From the NCBI GenBank assembly GCA_028289605.1, contig JANQON010000011.1, positions 62,001-126,000 on the forward strand: a DNA stretch of 64,000 bases, written 5' to 3'. Under the pieces are notes generated by a model, which saw only the letters and a list, made by a program, of their open reading frames with translations, made no database searches and was not told the DNA's origin. Positions 27,187 through 36,203 of this stretch are shown here, one piece after another; within the stretch, counting starts at the first letter, position 1; every line of letters begins with the position of its first letter. Source of the DNA: Hyphococcus sp. (lineage in GTDB: Bacteria > Pseudomonadota > Alphaproteobacteria > Caulobacterales > Parvularculaceae). Made by a program: the position numbers and the translations under genes.

Positions 27187-27615
27187 ATGAGCGCCAAATT
27201 TGAAATTGTTACGGGCGACAGCTCTGACGCCGGATCCATCAAAGACAATCTGCTCTTGTCGCTGCAGTCGAAAAATCCGCAGGCGACCAACACGTCGTTT
27301 TGCTATTCTGCAAAGCACAAAAACGGAGAGCTCGCAGGAGGCGTAAACGCCTCCACCGCTTACGGGTGGCTGCTCATCAATTCCATATGGGTCAGCGAAA
27401 ATGTACGCGGCTGCGGCCTCGGCCGAAAATTGATTGAACACGCCGAGGAAAAAGCCCGGCGCCTTGGCTGTCATGCGGCATGGCTGGACACATCCGATAG
27501 CGACGCCCGAAATTTTTATGAGCATCTTGGCTATAGCGTATTCGCCAAGATCAAAAATGATGCGGGGCACGTCCCGCCGCAGCATTGTAGGTGGTTCTTA
27601 AAGCGCGCGCTTTGA
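27187..27615 (+). CDS. GNAT-family N-acetyltransferase
   Basis: A protein of about 142 residues. The acetyl-CoA binding motif is SIWVSENVRGCGLGRKLIEHAEEKARRLGCHAAWLDT (the R-G-x-G-x-G/L loop), followed by DARNFYEHLGYSVFAKI, the usual fourth GNAT segment. The open frame reaches back to 26992, but that part translates to a low-complexity sequence with no domain, so the ATG at 27187 is preferred even though its ribosome site is weak. It is divergent from the TonB receptor gene, and nothing connects it functionally to either neighbour. The acceptor substrate is unknown. Confidence 0.75.
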   Translation: MSAKFEIVTGDSSDAGSIKDNLLLSLQSKNPQATNTSFCYSAKHKNGELAGGVNASTAYGWLLINSIWVSENVRGCGLGRKLIEHAEEKARRLGCHAAWLDTSDSDARNFYEHLGYSVFAKIKNDAGHVPPQHCRWFLKRAL

Positions 27616-28024
27616 GCAGTTCTGCTGCATCCCGCAAATTGCAAATTTCCGCTTTCGGTGACTCGGCGACACTTGCTCTGTCTCCAGTTTCAACACACAT
27701 CGGAAATGCGCGGCGGCGAAAGTATGACGAGCACTAGGCCCTCAAATGAACCGTTAGCGTCGCCATACGCAATTGCTCTTCCGGCAAAAAACGCCGCCTG
27801 CGGCCCGTGGAGTGCTTTTGCAGGCATCGACGCAACGCCCACGGCTAAACGTCATGGCGGTGCAAGCGACCCTGATCGAACAGGTCTCTAGAAAGATTTT
27901 CCCGATAAGAAAATGTTATGGGGAATTTGGCGTTTCGGGCATTCCGGTCACGCCCAGTCAATCAGGCGAACTCTTCAATCTTGGGATTTATCTGAAGGGC
28001 GCACCAGAATGCGCGATTGCGCGC
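27616..28024. other. Intergenic region between GNAT and KDG kinase genes
   Basis: About 409 bases where two genes converge. Short overlapping frames exist; the one from 27854 begins MAVQATLIEQV, has no known domain, and runs into the antisense of the kinase. I do not call it. A weak AT-rich hairpin at 27896-27914 (ATTTTC/GAAAAT) could help end kinase transcription. No repeat or RNA gene seen. Confidence 0.4.
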
Positions 28025-28933
28025 TCAAAGCCTCGGCAGGATCGCCCCCGGCGTCATCAATACTTTCGCCGACAAAGCGTGGGCGTCGCCGACGGCTTGT
28101 TCCGGCGCCAGTCCCTTTAAGCGCGCAGCGAGATACGCGCCGTTGAAGCTGTCGCCGGCGCCGGTTGTGTCGAGCGGACGCACTACGCTTGGCGGCGAGA
28201 TCCATCCGGCGCCCGGGACAAATGCCCCTTTCGGCCCGGCTTTCACGACAATTTCATCTGCGCCTGCTTCCGTCCAAAAATTTGCACAGTCGATTTCAGA
28301 GCGATGACCAAACAGCGCCATTTCATCTTCAAGCGTGGGCATGGCGATTGATACATAAGGCATGACGCTTTCTATGGCCGTGCGCGCCGCATTGGGCGAC
28401 GCCCAACCATGCGGCCGGTAATTGGTGTCGAACGCCACAACCCCGCCATTGTCGCGTATGGCTTTGAGCAAGGCGATGATTTTTAAGCGGTCTGTAGGAC
28501 TGAAGATCGAGACCGTTATCCCTGAAAAATAAAACAGCTGCGCCGTCGACATTTCCGCAAGCGCAGCGTCGATGTCCGAGGCGTTGAAAAAATATCGCGC
28601 CGAACTGTCGGAGCGCCAGTAGGAAAAGGATCTTTCACCCGTGTTGTCGGTTTCAATCGCATACAGACCGGGGATTTTTCTTGGAATGGTCAACGCCAGA
28701 TTCGTATCAATTCGTTCTTTTTTCAGAAACTTGGTGATCCGTTCGCTGAAGCTGTCAGAGCCGAGCGCAGTCGCATAGCTGACGTTTTCTCCAGACCGAG
28801 CGAGGTAGACCGCCGTATTCAAAGTGTCTCCCGCAACGCCCAAGGTCGCTTGACGATCGGACACATCGGAAAGTTCAATCATTGCTTCACCGAAGACGAT
28901 GATCCGTCCTGTTTTGCTGAATTCAACGACCAT
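28025..28933 (-). CDS. kdgK: 2-keto-3-deoxygluconate kinase (PfkB family)
   Basis: A 302-residue sugar kinase of the ribokinase/PfkB family. The N-terminal region is RIIVFGEAMIELSD and GVAGDTLNTAVYLARSG, and the C-terminal PfkB signature is DTTGAGDSFNGAYLA with the catalytic Asp. The start at 28933 is preceded by GGAAG; the longer open frame overlaps the dehydrogenase gene and is rejected. It is the last gene of the alginate operon. It would phosphorylate 2-keto-3-deoxygluconate, produced by reduction of the alginate monomer DEH, to KDPG. The aldolase that splits KDPG is not encoded in this window. Confidence 0.9.
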   Translation of the reverse strand: MVVEFSKTGRIIVFGEAMIELSDVSDRQATLGVAGDTLNTAVYLARSGENVSYATALGSDSFSERITKFLKKERIDTNLALTIPRKIPGLYAIETDNTGERSFSYWRSDSSARYFFNASDIDAALAEMSTAQLFYFSGITVSIFSPTDRLKIIALLKAIRDNGGVVAFDTNYRPHGWASPNAARTAIESVMPYVSIAMPTLEDEMALFGHRSEIDCANFWTEAGADEIVVKAGPKGAFVPGAGWISPPSVVRPLDTTGAGDSFNGAYLAARLKGLAPEQAVGDAHALSAKVLMTPGAILPRL

Positions 28934-28982
28934 TTCTTTGCTTCCAGTCCTGATCAAGCAAGAACCGGGAATTCGCCGAGGC

Positions 28983-29861
28983 TCACTTCTCGAGCTTCCG
29001 GAAATAATCGAAGATTTCCGGAACATTGCCGGCGCCCATGCCGGCGTCGAACGCGGCCTGGAGATTGGACGACGTACCCTCGGCAATTTGGGAGCGCGTC
29101 CCCAGATCTTCGACCATTTTGACAAAATAGCCCAAGTCCTTGTTGGCGTTGGCGATGGAAAACCCAAGGTCGCTGACGCCGTCCACCGCGTAATTCTTGC
29201 AGAACTGCATGAACGGTGAATTCGATGGCCCGCTCGACATAATGTCGAACAGCTGCTGGCGGTCAACGCCGGCGCGATCCGCGACGGCGAAGGCCTGCGA
29301 CATTGTGCAGACGGTGGTCATGCCCATGAAGTTGTTGATCAGCTTCGTCGTGTGGCCTGCGCCGAGCGCGCCAAGATAAAAGACGTTCTCACCGAGCACG
29401 TCGAGAACCGGCTTCACGCGATTGAAGGTCTCCTCTTCGCCGGCGGCCATAATGTTGAGCAGGCCGTCTTTGGCGTGCGCCGGCGTGCGCCCGAGCGGCG
29501 CGTCGATCATGCCTGCGCCTTTCTTTGCAAGGTCTGCGCCGATCTTGCGCGTCGACGCGGGGATCGACGTTCCGAAATCGATCAATACGGCGCCTTCTTT
29601 GATGCCGGCGAGAATACCCTCATCGGCGTAGACAAGCTTCTCAACGACGGCGGAGGTTGTGAGCGCCAACATCACGATGTCGCTCGCCGCAGCAAGTTCC
29701 TTGGCGGACTTCGCCTCCCTGGCGCCCCGTGCAACGACGGTAGCAACTGCGTCCTTGTTGAGGTCCATCACGATCGGCTCAAAGCCGTTCTTTTGTAAAC
29801 ACTCGACCATGTTGCCGCCCATAAGGCCGAGGCCGATGAAACCGATGACAGGTTTTGTCAT
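28983..29861 (-). CDS. Beta-hydroxyacid dehydrogenase family reductase, likely DEH reductase
   Basis: A 292-residue NAD(P)-dependent enzyme of the 3-hydroxyisobutyrate dehydrogenase/tartronate semialdehyde reductase family. The N-terminal dinucleotide fold is GFIGLGLMGGNMVE, the substrate loop is DAPLGRTPAHAKDG, and the catalytic lysine lies in GAGHTTKLINNFMGM. In alginate-degrading marine bacteria a member of this family reduces DEH (4-deoxy-5-keto-uronate) to 2-keto-3-deoxygluconate. Its place between the MFS transporter and KDG kinase supports that role. The alternative, tartronate semialdehyde reductase making glycerate, cannot be excluded by sequence alone. Start ATG at 29861 follows AAGGATG. 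Confidence 0.85.
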   Translation of the reverse strand: MTKPVIGFIGLGLMGGNMVECLQKNGFEPIVMDLNKDAVATVVARGAREAKSAKELAAASDIVMLALTTSAVVEKLVYADEGILAGIKEGAVLIDFGTSIPASTRKIGADLAKKGAGMIDAPLGRTPAHAKDGLLNIMAAGEEETFNRVKPVLDVLGENVFYLGALGAGHTTKLINNFMGMTTVCTMSQAFAVADRAGVDRQQLFDIMSSGPSNSPFMQFCKNYAVDGVSDLGFSIANANKDLGYFVKMVEDLGTRSQIAEGTSSNLQAAFDAGMGAGNVPEIFDYFRKLEK

Positions 29862-29883
29862 AATGTCATCCTTGTCTGATGCG

Positions 29884-31200
29884 CTACGCAGAAGCTGCGG
29901 TGCGTGGTTTGAGTGGTCGGATATGGCCGCATAAGACCCAGACGCTGAAAATCGCGGTTAGCGCGAGCGCGGCGCCGACGATGAACACGGGCGTGTAATT
30001 GGCCCCCGTCGTCAGCCAGGGAACAAGATACGTAAGCCCCGCCGCAGTAAGTTTCGCCGCCATGCCGGCGAACCCGGATAACGTTCCGACGGTCTTGCCG
30101 CCGTAAAAGTCGCTAGGCAAGGTTTGAACGTTGCCGATAGCGGTCTGAAAGCCGAACAAAATGATAAACATTAGCGCCAGCGCCAAAGCCGGCGTTGCGG
30201 CGACCGCCATCGCCAGCAATGCGGGAAGCATGATCAAACAACCCAATGTGATTGTGACCTTGCGTGTCCTGTCGACGCTCCATCCGGCTCTCAAACGGTT
30301 CTGGGCGAGCAATCCCCCGAACCAGGCCCCGAACATGGCGCCCACAAAGGGAAGCCAGCCTGACGCCGCAAGCTCTTTGATGTTGAATCCGTGAACCTCA
30401 AATAAATACGTCGGTATCCAGATTATGAACAACCACCAGATTGGATCGATGGCGGCGGAAGCGATAATGACGCCCCAGCTCTCCTTGCGGCTCAGAAGTT
30501 CGCCGGTCGGCGGATTGTATCCTCCGTCCGGACTTCCGTCCTCATTCAGGTCCTCATTCGCCTGACCGCTCAGGATGTAGTCGCGCTCTTCGTCTGACAG
30601 CCAGGAATGATATTTGGGAGGCGCTTTGACGATGATCCACCACGGAATCAGCCACACCAGCCCCACAACGCCCACCAAAATGAAGATGAGTTTCCAATCC
30701 AGAAAAATCGCCAAATAGCTGATCAGCGGAATGGAAATGATCCCGCCGATTGCGGCGCCGGAATTGAAAATACCCTGCGCTAAGGCGCGCTCTTTGATCG
30801 GAAACCACTCGGCATTGGCTTTCGTCGCGCCCGGCCAGTTTCCCGCTTCAGCGACGCCCAGAATCGATCGGAAAATGCTGAAGCTCAACACGCCCTGCGC
30901 GAAAGCGTGCGCCGCCGTTGCAAGCGACCAAACGCCGATCGACAACACAAACCCTAGCCGGGTGCCGATCCAGTCGAATATCTTCCCGAAGATCGCCTGC
31001 CCGAAGGCGTAAGAGAAGATAAAGGCGACCGAGATAACGCCCAAAATCTGTTTGTGGCCGTCCGCCCCCAGATCAGGGAACAACTCCGGCGCGATGTGCT
31101 GCGGCCACAACACATTGATTGTCTGCCGATCAATGTAGTTGATGATGGTCGCCAGCGCGACGAGGCTGACGACAACCCATCTCAGACGACCTTTCATCAT
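29884..31200 (-). CDS. MFS transporter of the hexuronate (ExuT-like) type in the alginate operon
   Basis: A 438-residue, 12-helix transporter of the anion:cation symporter branch of MFS. It opens with RWVVVSLVALATIINYIDRQTINVLWP, a stretch typical of ExuT/GudP relatives, and contains GVAEAGNWPGATKANAEWFPIKERALAQGIFNSG, the hallmark loop of this branch. The start codon overlaps the kdgF stop (ATGATG/TGA). Predicted to bring unsaturated uronate monomers or DEH made in the periplasm into the cytoplasm for the reductase and kinase encoded downstream. Confidence 0.9.
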   Translation of the reverse strand: MMKGRLRWVVVSLVALATIINYIDRQTINVLWPQHIAPELFPDLGADGHKQILGVISVAFIFSYAFGQAIFGKIFDWIGTRLGFVLSIGVWSLATAAHAFAQGVLSFSIFRSILGVAEAGNWPGATKANAEWFPIKERALAQGIFNSGAAIGGIISIPLISYLAIFLDWKLIFILVGVVGLVWLIPWWIIVKAPPKYHSWLSDEERDYILSGQANEDLNEDGSPDGGYNPPTGELLSRKESWGVIIASAAIDPIWWLFIIWIPTYLFEVHGFNIKELAASGWLPFVGAMFGAWFGGLLAQNRLRAGWSVDRTRKVTITLGCLIMLPALLAMAVAATPALALALMFIILFGFQTAIGNVQTLPSDFYGGKTVGTLSGFAGMAAKLTAAGLTYLVPWLTTGANYTPVFIVGAALALTAIFSVWVLCGHIRPLKPRTAASA

Positions 31201-31589
31201 GACGGATCGCCTTTGGGGAGAAAATCTTCCCGGACCGGCGAGAACATGTCGATAAGCACGCCCGCCTCCTTGCAAACGGCGCCGTGCATCGTTTCCGGCG
31301 CAACATAAAAGCTGTCGCCAGGAACGAGTGTTTTTGTCTCGGTTCCGACGGTGACTTCAAACCGTCCAGATTCAACATACGCAACTTGGCTGTGCGGGTG
31401 TTTGTGAAGCTCACCGACGGCGCCTTCTTCAAACCAGACGCGAACCGCCATCAGCCCGTCATTGTATCCAAGCAGCTGACGCTTAAGCCCGGGCCCAATG
31501 TCTTCCACTGGCGTTTGCGCTTTCAGCACAAAAGCAGGGCTTTCTCGAACGGCTTCGCATTCCATTTTTGTCGTTTTTGCGTTTTGCAC
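31197..31589 (-). CDS. kdgF: KdgF-type cupin, unsaturated uronate to ketouronate conversion
   Basis: A 130-residue single-domain cupin. Metal-ligand positions are visible as HKHPHSQ (His62, His64 or His66, Gln68) and His102 in APETMHG. KdgF proteins speed the opening of 4,5-unsaturated uronate monomers from alginate and pectin lyases into linear ketouronates. The start is a GTG at 31589 with AGGGGAG 5 bases upstream, chosen over an internal ATG. The gene lies between the PL17 lyase gene, whose product releases the unsaturated monomer, and the MFS transporter gene, as expected for this step. No signal peptide is seen, so it acts in the cytoplasm. Confidence 0.88.
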   Translation of the reverse strand: MQNAKTTKMECEAVRESPAFVLKAQTPVEDIGPGLKRQLLGYNDGLMAVRVWFEEGAVGELHKHPHSQVAYVESGRFEVTVGTETKTLVPGDSFYVAPETMHGAVCKEAGVLIDMFSPVREDFLPKGDPS

Positions 31590-31591
31590 CG

Positions 31592-33784
31592 TTACTCCCC
31601 TTCATCAATGTGTTTCTGAGAGTGGAAAAGTTCATAGGGACCAGTCCAAGAGAACTCTTGGCCGTCTACTGAGACGCTATGGACTGCGTCTTCTTCGCTT
31701 TCGCCGGCGATGCCGAGGCCGACGCGCTCGCCGTCTTTGGTTTCAATGAGAACAAGACCAGCGGCCCCCGCGGCATATGGAGTGACGGATTTTACAATGG
31801 AATGACTGTCCAACGTGTATTCCGCCGTCGGGTTGTACTCGCCGTGCGGCTCGATGACGGAAACGAATGATACGCCGTCCGCCGCTCGGGCCCTGAAAAT
31901 GAAGGCGGGTTCGCGGCGCAAGTTGAAAGTCGGATCGTTCGCGCCGATTTCCGCGACAACCACTTTCGTATTGTCGGGCACCGACGACGTAACGGAATAA
32001 AAGCGCCGATCAAGCAACCAGGTAATTTGCGTGACCCCGTCCAAGAAATCACTCTCACCGACGCGCCATAGATACTGATATCCATTGCGGGACCCCAAAG
32101 GGCTTCTGGTCAGCGGATCGGCGGCGATTTCAAAGTTCGTCTCGACCAATTGGCCGTTGTAGTAGAACGGAAGATCGTACTGGCGTGGATCTTCCGCGTG
32201 CGCTTTAACCACATCAATAATAATGGGGTGTGGAAATGCCGCGTCCTTTATCATCGCCACCGTGCGACCAAGACGCACGTTTTCATAAGCAGTGTCGATC
32301 TCAGCGCTTGTCGCCTGCAGTTTCTCCGAAACAAAAAACGGCCCGGCTTCCGGCGCGAATGTGTTGCCGGTCTCGGTGCTTCCGTTGAAATGGCTTGTTT
32401 CATCCACCACCAACGCATTGTGGGCGATTGTCTGCTTGGCGAAACTGTTGTTCTCGGGAAGATAGTGCCCGCCGAACTTCGCTTCGATATTGAGAAATCG
32501 CGCTGCGCCGTAGTCGCGAATGATCTCGTGGCCAGAGTCGAAAACAAGCAGTCCGAGCTTGTCGAAATGCCCGTGCCCCAAACCTTGCGACGTATTCTTG
32601 ACGACAACCGCCAAATCATCGGGATCCCTTGACGCACGGAGGATATCAAGCGCGCCTTCATCGCCGTTCGCGCCGTCGCGCAGCCGCATTGACGCATAGT
32701 CGAAAGGTTTCGCCCCACCACGCGCAATTGCGTCAGCGAGTTTCTTTCCGCCTTCGGTGGGGACGACTTGGCCCTGCGCTTGAGCAATGGACAATAGGCC
32801 CGGATCGCCGGTGAGTTCGTAGGCGATAGCGACCCCGTATTGCAATTCCGTGGTTGCAATATCTTTGTCTTTGATCGCATCGTTGATCGGGAAAAATAGG
32901 CCGCCGTAGTTTTGCTGGATCGTCGCGTAGATCGCTTTTTTTAGAATTCCGTCTCGATGTTCGAAAATTTTTCGATCCGGCTCGTTCTTTTCAATCGCTT
33001 GGCCGAAAAGAACGAACGGCATCAACGCATAACGCTGGTAATAGGGACCTTCATTGTAGTAGCCGTCAGGCGAAAACAATTCATCGAGCTGTTTCAGAAA
33101 GCCGTAGTCGCCGGACTTGTCCAATCCCAGCAACGCCTTCTCCACGAGATCCTGGTCGCCGATCACATACCCCGTCATTCCGACGGCCGCTGTCGCCCAG
33201 GTTCCGTGATTGTGGATCTTGTTGAATGTCTCCGGCGAGCCTTCTGAGAGAAAAGTCGTCATCTCTGTCAGGAGACTAGTTTCGATTGCTTCAAGAGATT
33301 CGGACGACAGCCCGCCCCTTATGCTGGCGTAACCCTGAATGGCGTAGACGAGCCACCAGCTTTCGTTGAGGTTCTGCCAGAACAGGCGGCCAGGCGACTG
33401 CTCCTTTTGCTCCGGATGCAGAGGGAGATCCGGATACATGTCCGCGTAGGCGAGCAAGAGCTTCTCGGCAAAGTCCGCGTAACGTTCATCGCCGGTAAAC
33501 GCATAAAGCTGTCCGGCCTCATAAATTGTCTTGGCGTTTCGTTTGTGTTGTTCGTGTGTGTAACCGCCGCCGGCGTCTTTTGGCGCAGGGACGACAATCG
33601 GCTCATTGAATTGCGCGTCGATCTTTGCCGCCAATGCGCTTAGCGTATCCGCAAACTCGATCGCTTCACCCGCCGCAGCATGCCTAGCGACGGCGTCTCC
33701 GCTGGAGGCCGATTGTTCCGTTCGGTCGCATGACGCCGCCGCCATGGCCAATCCGCAAAGTGATATCAAGGCGGTGCGAATCAC
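31592..33784 (-). CDS. PL17 oligoalginate lyase, lipoprotein
   Basis: A 730-residue exolytic lyase releasing unsaturated uronate monomers from alginate oligomers. A lipoprotein signal with lipobox AAASC (Cys19) places it in the periplasm or on the outer membrane. The N-terminal alginate-lyase helical toroid holds NHGTW (Asn192, His193) and GYYNEGPYYQRY, whose tyrosines belong to the active site. The central/C-terminal heparinase II/III-like beta domain holds GLGHGHFDKLGLLVFDSG. The arrangement matches Saccharophagus Alg17C. The start overlaps the PL6 gene stop by 4 bases, and the kdgF start follows 2 bases after its stop. Confidence 0.92.
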   Translation of the reverse strand: MIRTALISLCGLAMAAASCDRTEQSASSGDAVARHAAAGEAIEFADTLSALAAKIDAQFNEPIVVPAPKDAGGGYTHEQHKRNAKTIYEAGQLYAFTGDERYADFAEKLLLAYADMYPDLPLHPEQKEQSPGRLFWQNLNESWWLVYAIQGYASIRGGLSSESLEAIETSLLTEMTTFLSEGSPETFNKIHNHGTWATAAVGMTGYVIGDQDLVEKALLGLDKSGDYGFLKQLDELFSPDGYYNEGPYYQRYALMPFVLFGQAIEKNEPDRKIFEHRDGILKKAIYATIQQNYGGLFFPINDAIKDKDIATTELQYGVAIAYELTGDPGLLSIAQAQGQVVPTEGGKKLADAIARGGAKPFDYASMRLRDGANGDEGALDILRASRDPDDLAVVVKNTSQGLGHGHFDKLGLLVFDSGHEIIRDYGAARFLNIEAKFGGHYLPENNSFAKQTIAHNALVVDETSHFNGSTETGNTFAPEAGPFFVSEKLQATSAEIDTAYENVRLGRTVAMIKDAAFPHPIIIDVVKAHAEDPRQYDLPFYYNGQLVETNFEIAADPLTRSPLGSRNGYQYLWRVGESDFLDGVTQITWLLDRRFYSVTSSVPDNTKVVVAEIGANDPTFNLRREPAFIFRARAADGVSFVSVIEPHGEYNPTAEYTLDSHSIVKSVTPYAAGAAGLVLIETKDGERVGLGIAGESEEDAVHSVSVDGQEFSWTGPYELFHSQKHIDEGE

Positions 33785-36057
33785 CGGGTCTTGACCTCAT
33801 TGTTTTCGATCACCGCTGTGGGTTCGAGACCGCTGTTAAGCTCGAAATTGTTCGGAAGCGGCGTATTGATGAATGTGTTGTTCACGATGCGGGATTTGGG
33901 CTCGCCCACGGTATGATTGATGAGGATTGGTTCGCTGTTTTTAATCACGTTACCGGAGATATTCGTGACTTGAACGCCGTGAAGATGAATGGCGGCCTTA
34001 GACTTATTGCGCTTCCCGCCGCCAACATTCGTTAGGGTCGAACCCGTGAGTTTGAAATGCGGCCCGAAGGTGCTCTCATCCGTCCCGCCGCGATAGAAAT
34101 CGACCAATGCGCCCTGAACGTTTTCAAATATCGAGTCGGAAATTGTCAGATATTCGGCGTTGTAGATGCCGTAGTCGTCGCTTTCCTTATCGAGTTTCAA
34201 AACAGCGCCGGTCACATCTCGAAAGCTTGAGTCTTTGATCAGAATGCTGTCCGCAAACGTACCTTTGGCGGCGGATATGACGTTGAAGGAATGGTTGACG
34301 TCCATATCGCTGAAGTGAACGTCGACAATTTCCAGCCGGTAGTTTTCCAGCATCGAATAAGGGCTGGTGCGGATAACAGCGTTGCCCGCATTATCCGGCG
34401 CGTCTCTTCCGGAGATGCTCACGCCTGTTAACCGAAGGCTGCCGCCGTCAAGAATTTCAAAAAGCGCCGAACGCTCGAAGGTAATGTTGACCTTGCCCTT
34501 CCCCTTTATGGTGAGCGGTTTTTTGATCTTGAGGAATTTGCTGACGACGTAGTCGCCTGACTTAAGGACAAGCGTATCGCCAGCGTTCGCTTGGCCAACC
34601 GCATCGAAAAGCGCGTTCGGCTCCGCTGACACTTTGATTGTTTCGCCGGAACCGAAGGCAATGATCGGTTCTAGCTTTGGATACCACGCTACGCCCGTTT
34701 CCTCTTTCGTCGTGACGTCAAGATCGCGGAGCGCGCCGGCGCCGACATCGCTTTCCGGGTAGAGCAAGCCGTTTTGCGCGCGCTCAAGGGCGATCGCTTC
34801 ACTGCGAAAGCCTTCGGCGAAATCCGGCGGAGCCATTGGCGAAATCAGGTTTTTAGCGAAGGCGACGCCCGAAACGTCATCATAGACGGTGAAGACGTCA
34901 CGCCCGTCATCATGGAAAATCAGGTTCTGAGAAAATTCGCTGTCGATAGGAACAGCGCTTCGCTCTGCGTCGCTTCCTGCAGCCAGTTGAATGTTGTCGC
35001 TGTTGATCAGGCTGTTGTTCGTAATCTTCGCATCTTTGACCTGGTGATACCGGTTGATCGGCGAGTTTGGCACGCCGTTCATCACCACGAGCGCGCCGCC
35101 AAACCGCGTGCCTTTTAAACCCTCCATGTAGTTGTTACGGATTGTCTGGCCCGCATTGATAACGCGAATGCCGCCGGTGTGATCGGCCCCATTGCCGAAG
35201 AAAACATTTCCTTCAACCAGATTGTTGTTCCCATGACGCATCGTCAGGGTGCCGCGGGATTGGTAGAACGTGTTGTTTCGGAACACATTGTTTCCGGACT
35301 TGTTGGAAATGATCTCGAGTTCGCCGTCAGCGCGATCAAAGTAGTTATTTTCAACAACGGTGAAGGAATCGGTCAGCGAGTAGTGACTTGTGCCGATCCG
35401 CAGCGTTTCCCCGCCATTCGATCCTAAGATTTGACGCGGACCAAAGTAATTGTGGTCGATGCGGTGATAGTTCTCCTGACTTTGTTCGGTGTTCAACCGA
35501 ACCGCCATGGTCACGCCCTTGTTGCGCTTCCCGGCAATATGGTTGTGATCAAAACGATTGTTTTTCCCGTACATCATGACCCAGAAATCGACTTCCTGTC
35601 GTTCGGGTTGATTGTAGTTGTCAATCACAACCTGCGTGACGCGGGAGTTGTTTGCGACGTTGTCCGCGTCAACACGAAAGGAAATGACTTCGCTTGTCGG
35701 GGTGAAACCATCTTTGAAGACAAGCCCAGAAACTTTGAGAAACTCGCCGGCGAGCCGCAAATTGGATTGTCCACTGATGATTACTTTTCCGGGCGTTTCC
35801 GCAGTCAGGGAAATCGGGGCGCCTTCTTCGCCCGTTCCCTGAAAGACGATTTCAAAGTCGCGCCAGGCGCCGTCAGCGAGGACCACGGTATCGCCGGGCT
35901 CCAGCTGTTTGAGCGCATCGCGATATTCGGTCTGATCTTTGACGAAAAAGGTTTCCGCAAGCGCCGGGCTCGCGCCAAAGAGCGCGGCGGCGGCGAGCAA
36001 CCCGGAAAGCGACATCGGGCAACGCGCATATGGTTCTGAAATTCCGCCGCCCATCAT
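33781..36057 (-). CDS. PL6 alginate lyase, two-domain (AlyGC-like)
   Basis: A 758-residue secreted lyase with a signal peptide ending in ASPALA (about residue 34) and two right-handed beta-helix domains. Domain 1 (about 35-440) carries Lys253 (SNKSGNN) and Arg274 (TMRHGN), spaced 21 residues apart exactly as the catalytic Lys/Arg pair of AlyGC. Domain 2 (about 480-758) is the second helix found in the longer PL6 members. It begins alginate breakdown, with the PL17 enzyme finishing it. Start is at ATGATG; the second ATG (36054) has better spacing from GGGAG. It is the first gene after the GntR regulator gene and heads the lyase operon. Confidence 0.92.
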   Translation of the reverse strand: MMGGGISEPYARCPMSLSGLLAAAALFGASPALAETFFVKDQTEYRDALKQLEPGDTVVLADGAWRDFEIVFQGTGEEGAPISLTAETPGKVIISGQSNLRLAGEFLKVSGLVFKDGFTPTSEVISFRVDADNVANNSRVTQVVIDNYNQPERQEVDFWVMMYGKNNRFDHNHIAGKRNKGVTMAVRLNTEQSQENYHRIDHNYFGPRQILGSNGGETLRIGTSHYSLTDSFTVVENNYFDRADGELEIISNKSGNNVFRNNTFYQSRGTLTMRHGNNNLVEGNVFFGNGADHTGGIRVINAGQTIRNNYMEGLKGTRFGGALVVMNGVPNSPINRYHQVKDAKITNNSLINSDNIQLAAGSDAERSAVPIDSEFSQNLIFHDDGRDVFTVYDDVSGVAFAKNLISPMAPPDFAEGFRSEAIALERAQNGLLYPESDVGAGALRDLDVTTKEETGVAWYPKLEPIIAFGSGETIKVSAEPNALFDAVGQANAGDTLVLKSGDYVVSKFLKIKKPLTIKGKGKVNITFERSALFEILDGGSLRLTGVSISGRDAPDNAGNAVIRTSPYSMLENYRLEIVDVHFSDMDVNHSFNVISAAKGTFADSILIKDSSFRDVTGAVLKLDKESDDYGIYNAEYLTISDSIFENVQGALVDFYRGGTDESTFGPHFKLTGSTLTNVGGGKRNKSKAAIHLHGVQVTNISGNVIKNSEPILINHTVGEPKSRIVNNTFINTPLPNNFELNSGLEPTAVIENNEVKTR

Positions 36058-36123
36058 CGCTCCCTTATGATTTTCGCCGCCGCTTTAGCGGCTGTTACCG
36101 AGAACCTTACGGGAAAAATTTGG

Positions 36124-36150
36124 ATTGGACAATAATTATTACAGTCCAAT
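36124..36150. promoter_or_regulatory. Inverted repeat in the PL6 promoter region
   Basis: Perfect 7-base arms ATTGGAC and GTCCAAT are separated by 13 bases that contain the self-complementary AATAATTATT. It lies 67 bases upstream of the PL6 lyase start in a markedly AT-rich 146-base gap. A regulator site for the lyase operon is likely; the neighbouring FadR-type protein is the candidate. Confidence 0.45.
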
Positions 36151-36172
36151 TATTCAAAATAGGTCAAATTAT

Positions 36173-36179
36173 TTGGTAT
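36173..36179 (+). promoter_or_regulatory. TTGGTAT half-site near the PL6 promoter
   Basis: A single TTGGTAT copy identical to the half-site that occurs as a pair upstream of the GntR gene and upstream of the alginate TonB receptor gene. Here a second copy at 13-base spacing is not clear. Confidence 0.3.
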
Positions 36180-36203
36180 GCACAGGAGGCTCAAGGAACA
36201 GCC

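Noticed and set aside
27854-28120. Open frame beginning MAVQATLIEQV downstream of the GNAT gene
   Set aside because: Half of it is antisense to the KDG kinase gene, it has no recognisable domain, and its start has no ribosome site; a decayed gene fragment is possible but not supportable.
28934-29266. N-terminal extension of the KDG kinase frame
   Set aside because: It is antiparallel-frame noise inside the dehydrogenase gene; the kinase N-terminal motif begins right after the ATG at 28933.
28983-29861. Tartronate semialdehyde reductase feeding the glycerate kinase of the neighbouring locus
   Set aside because: The family fits, but the gene sits inside the alginate operon with KDG kinase and the uronate transporter, and no glyoxylate carboligase or aldarate genes are present, so DEH reduction is the better reading.
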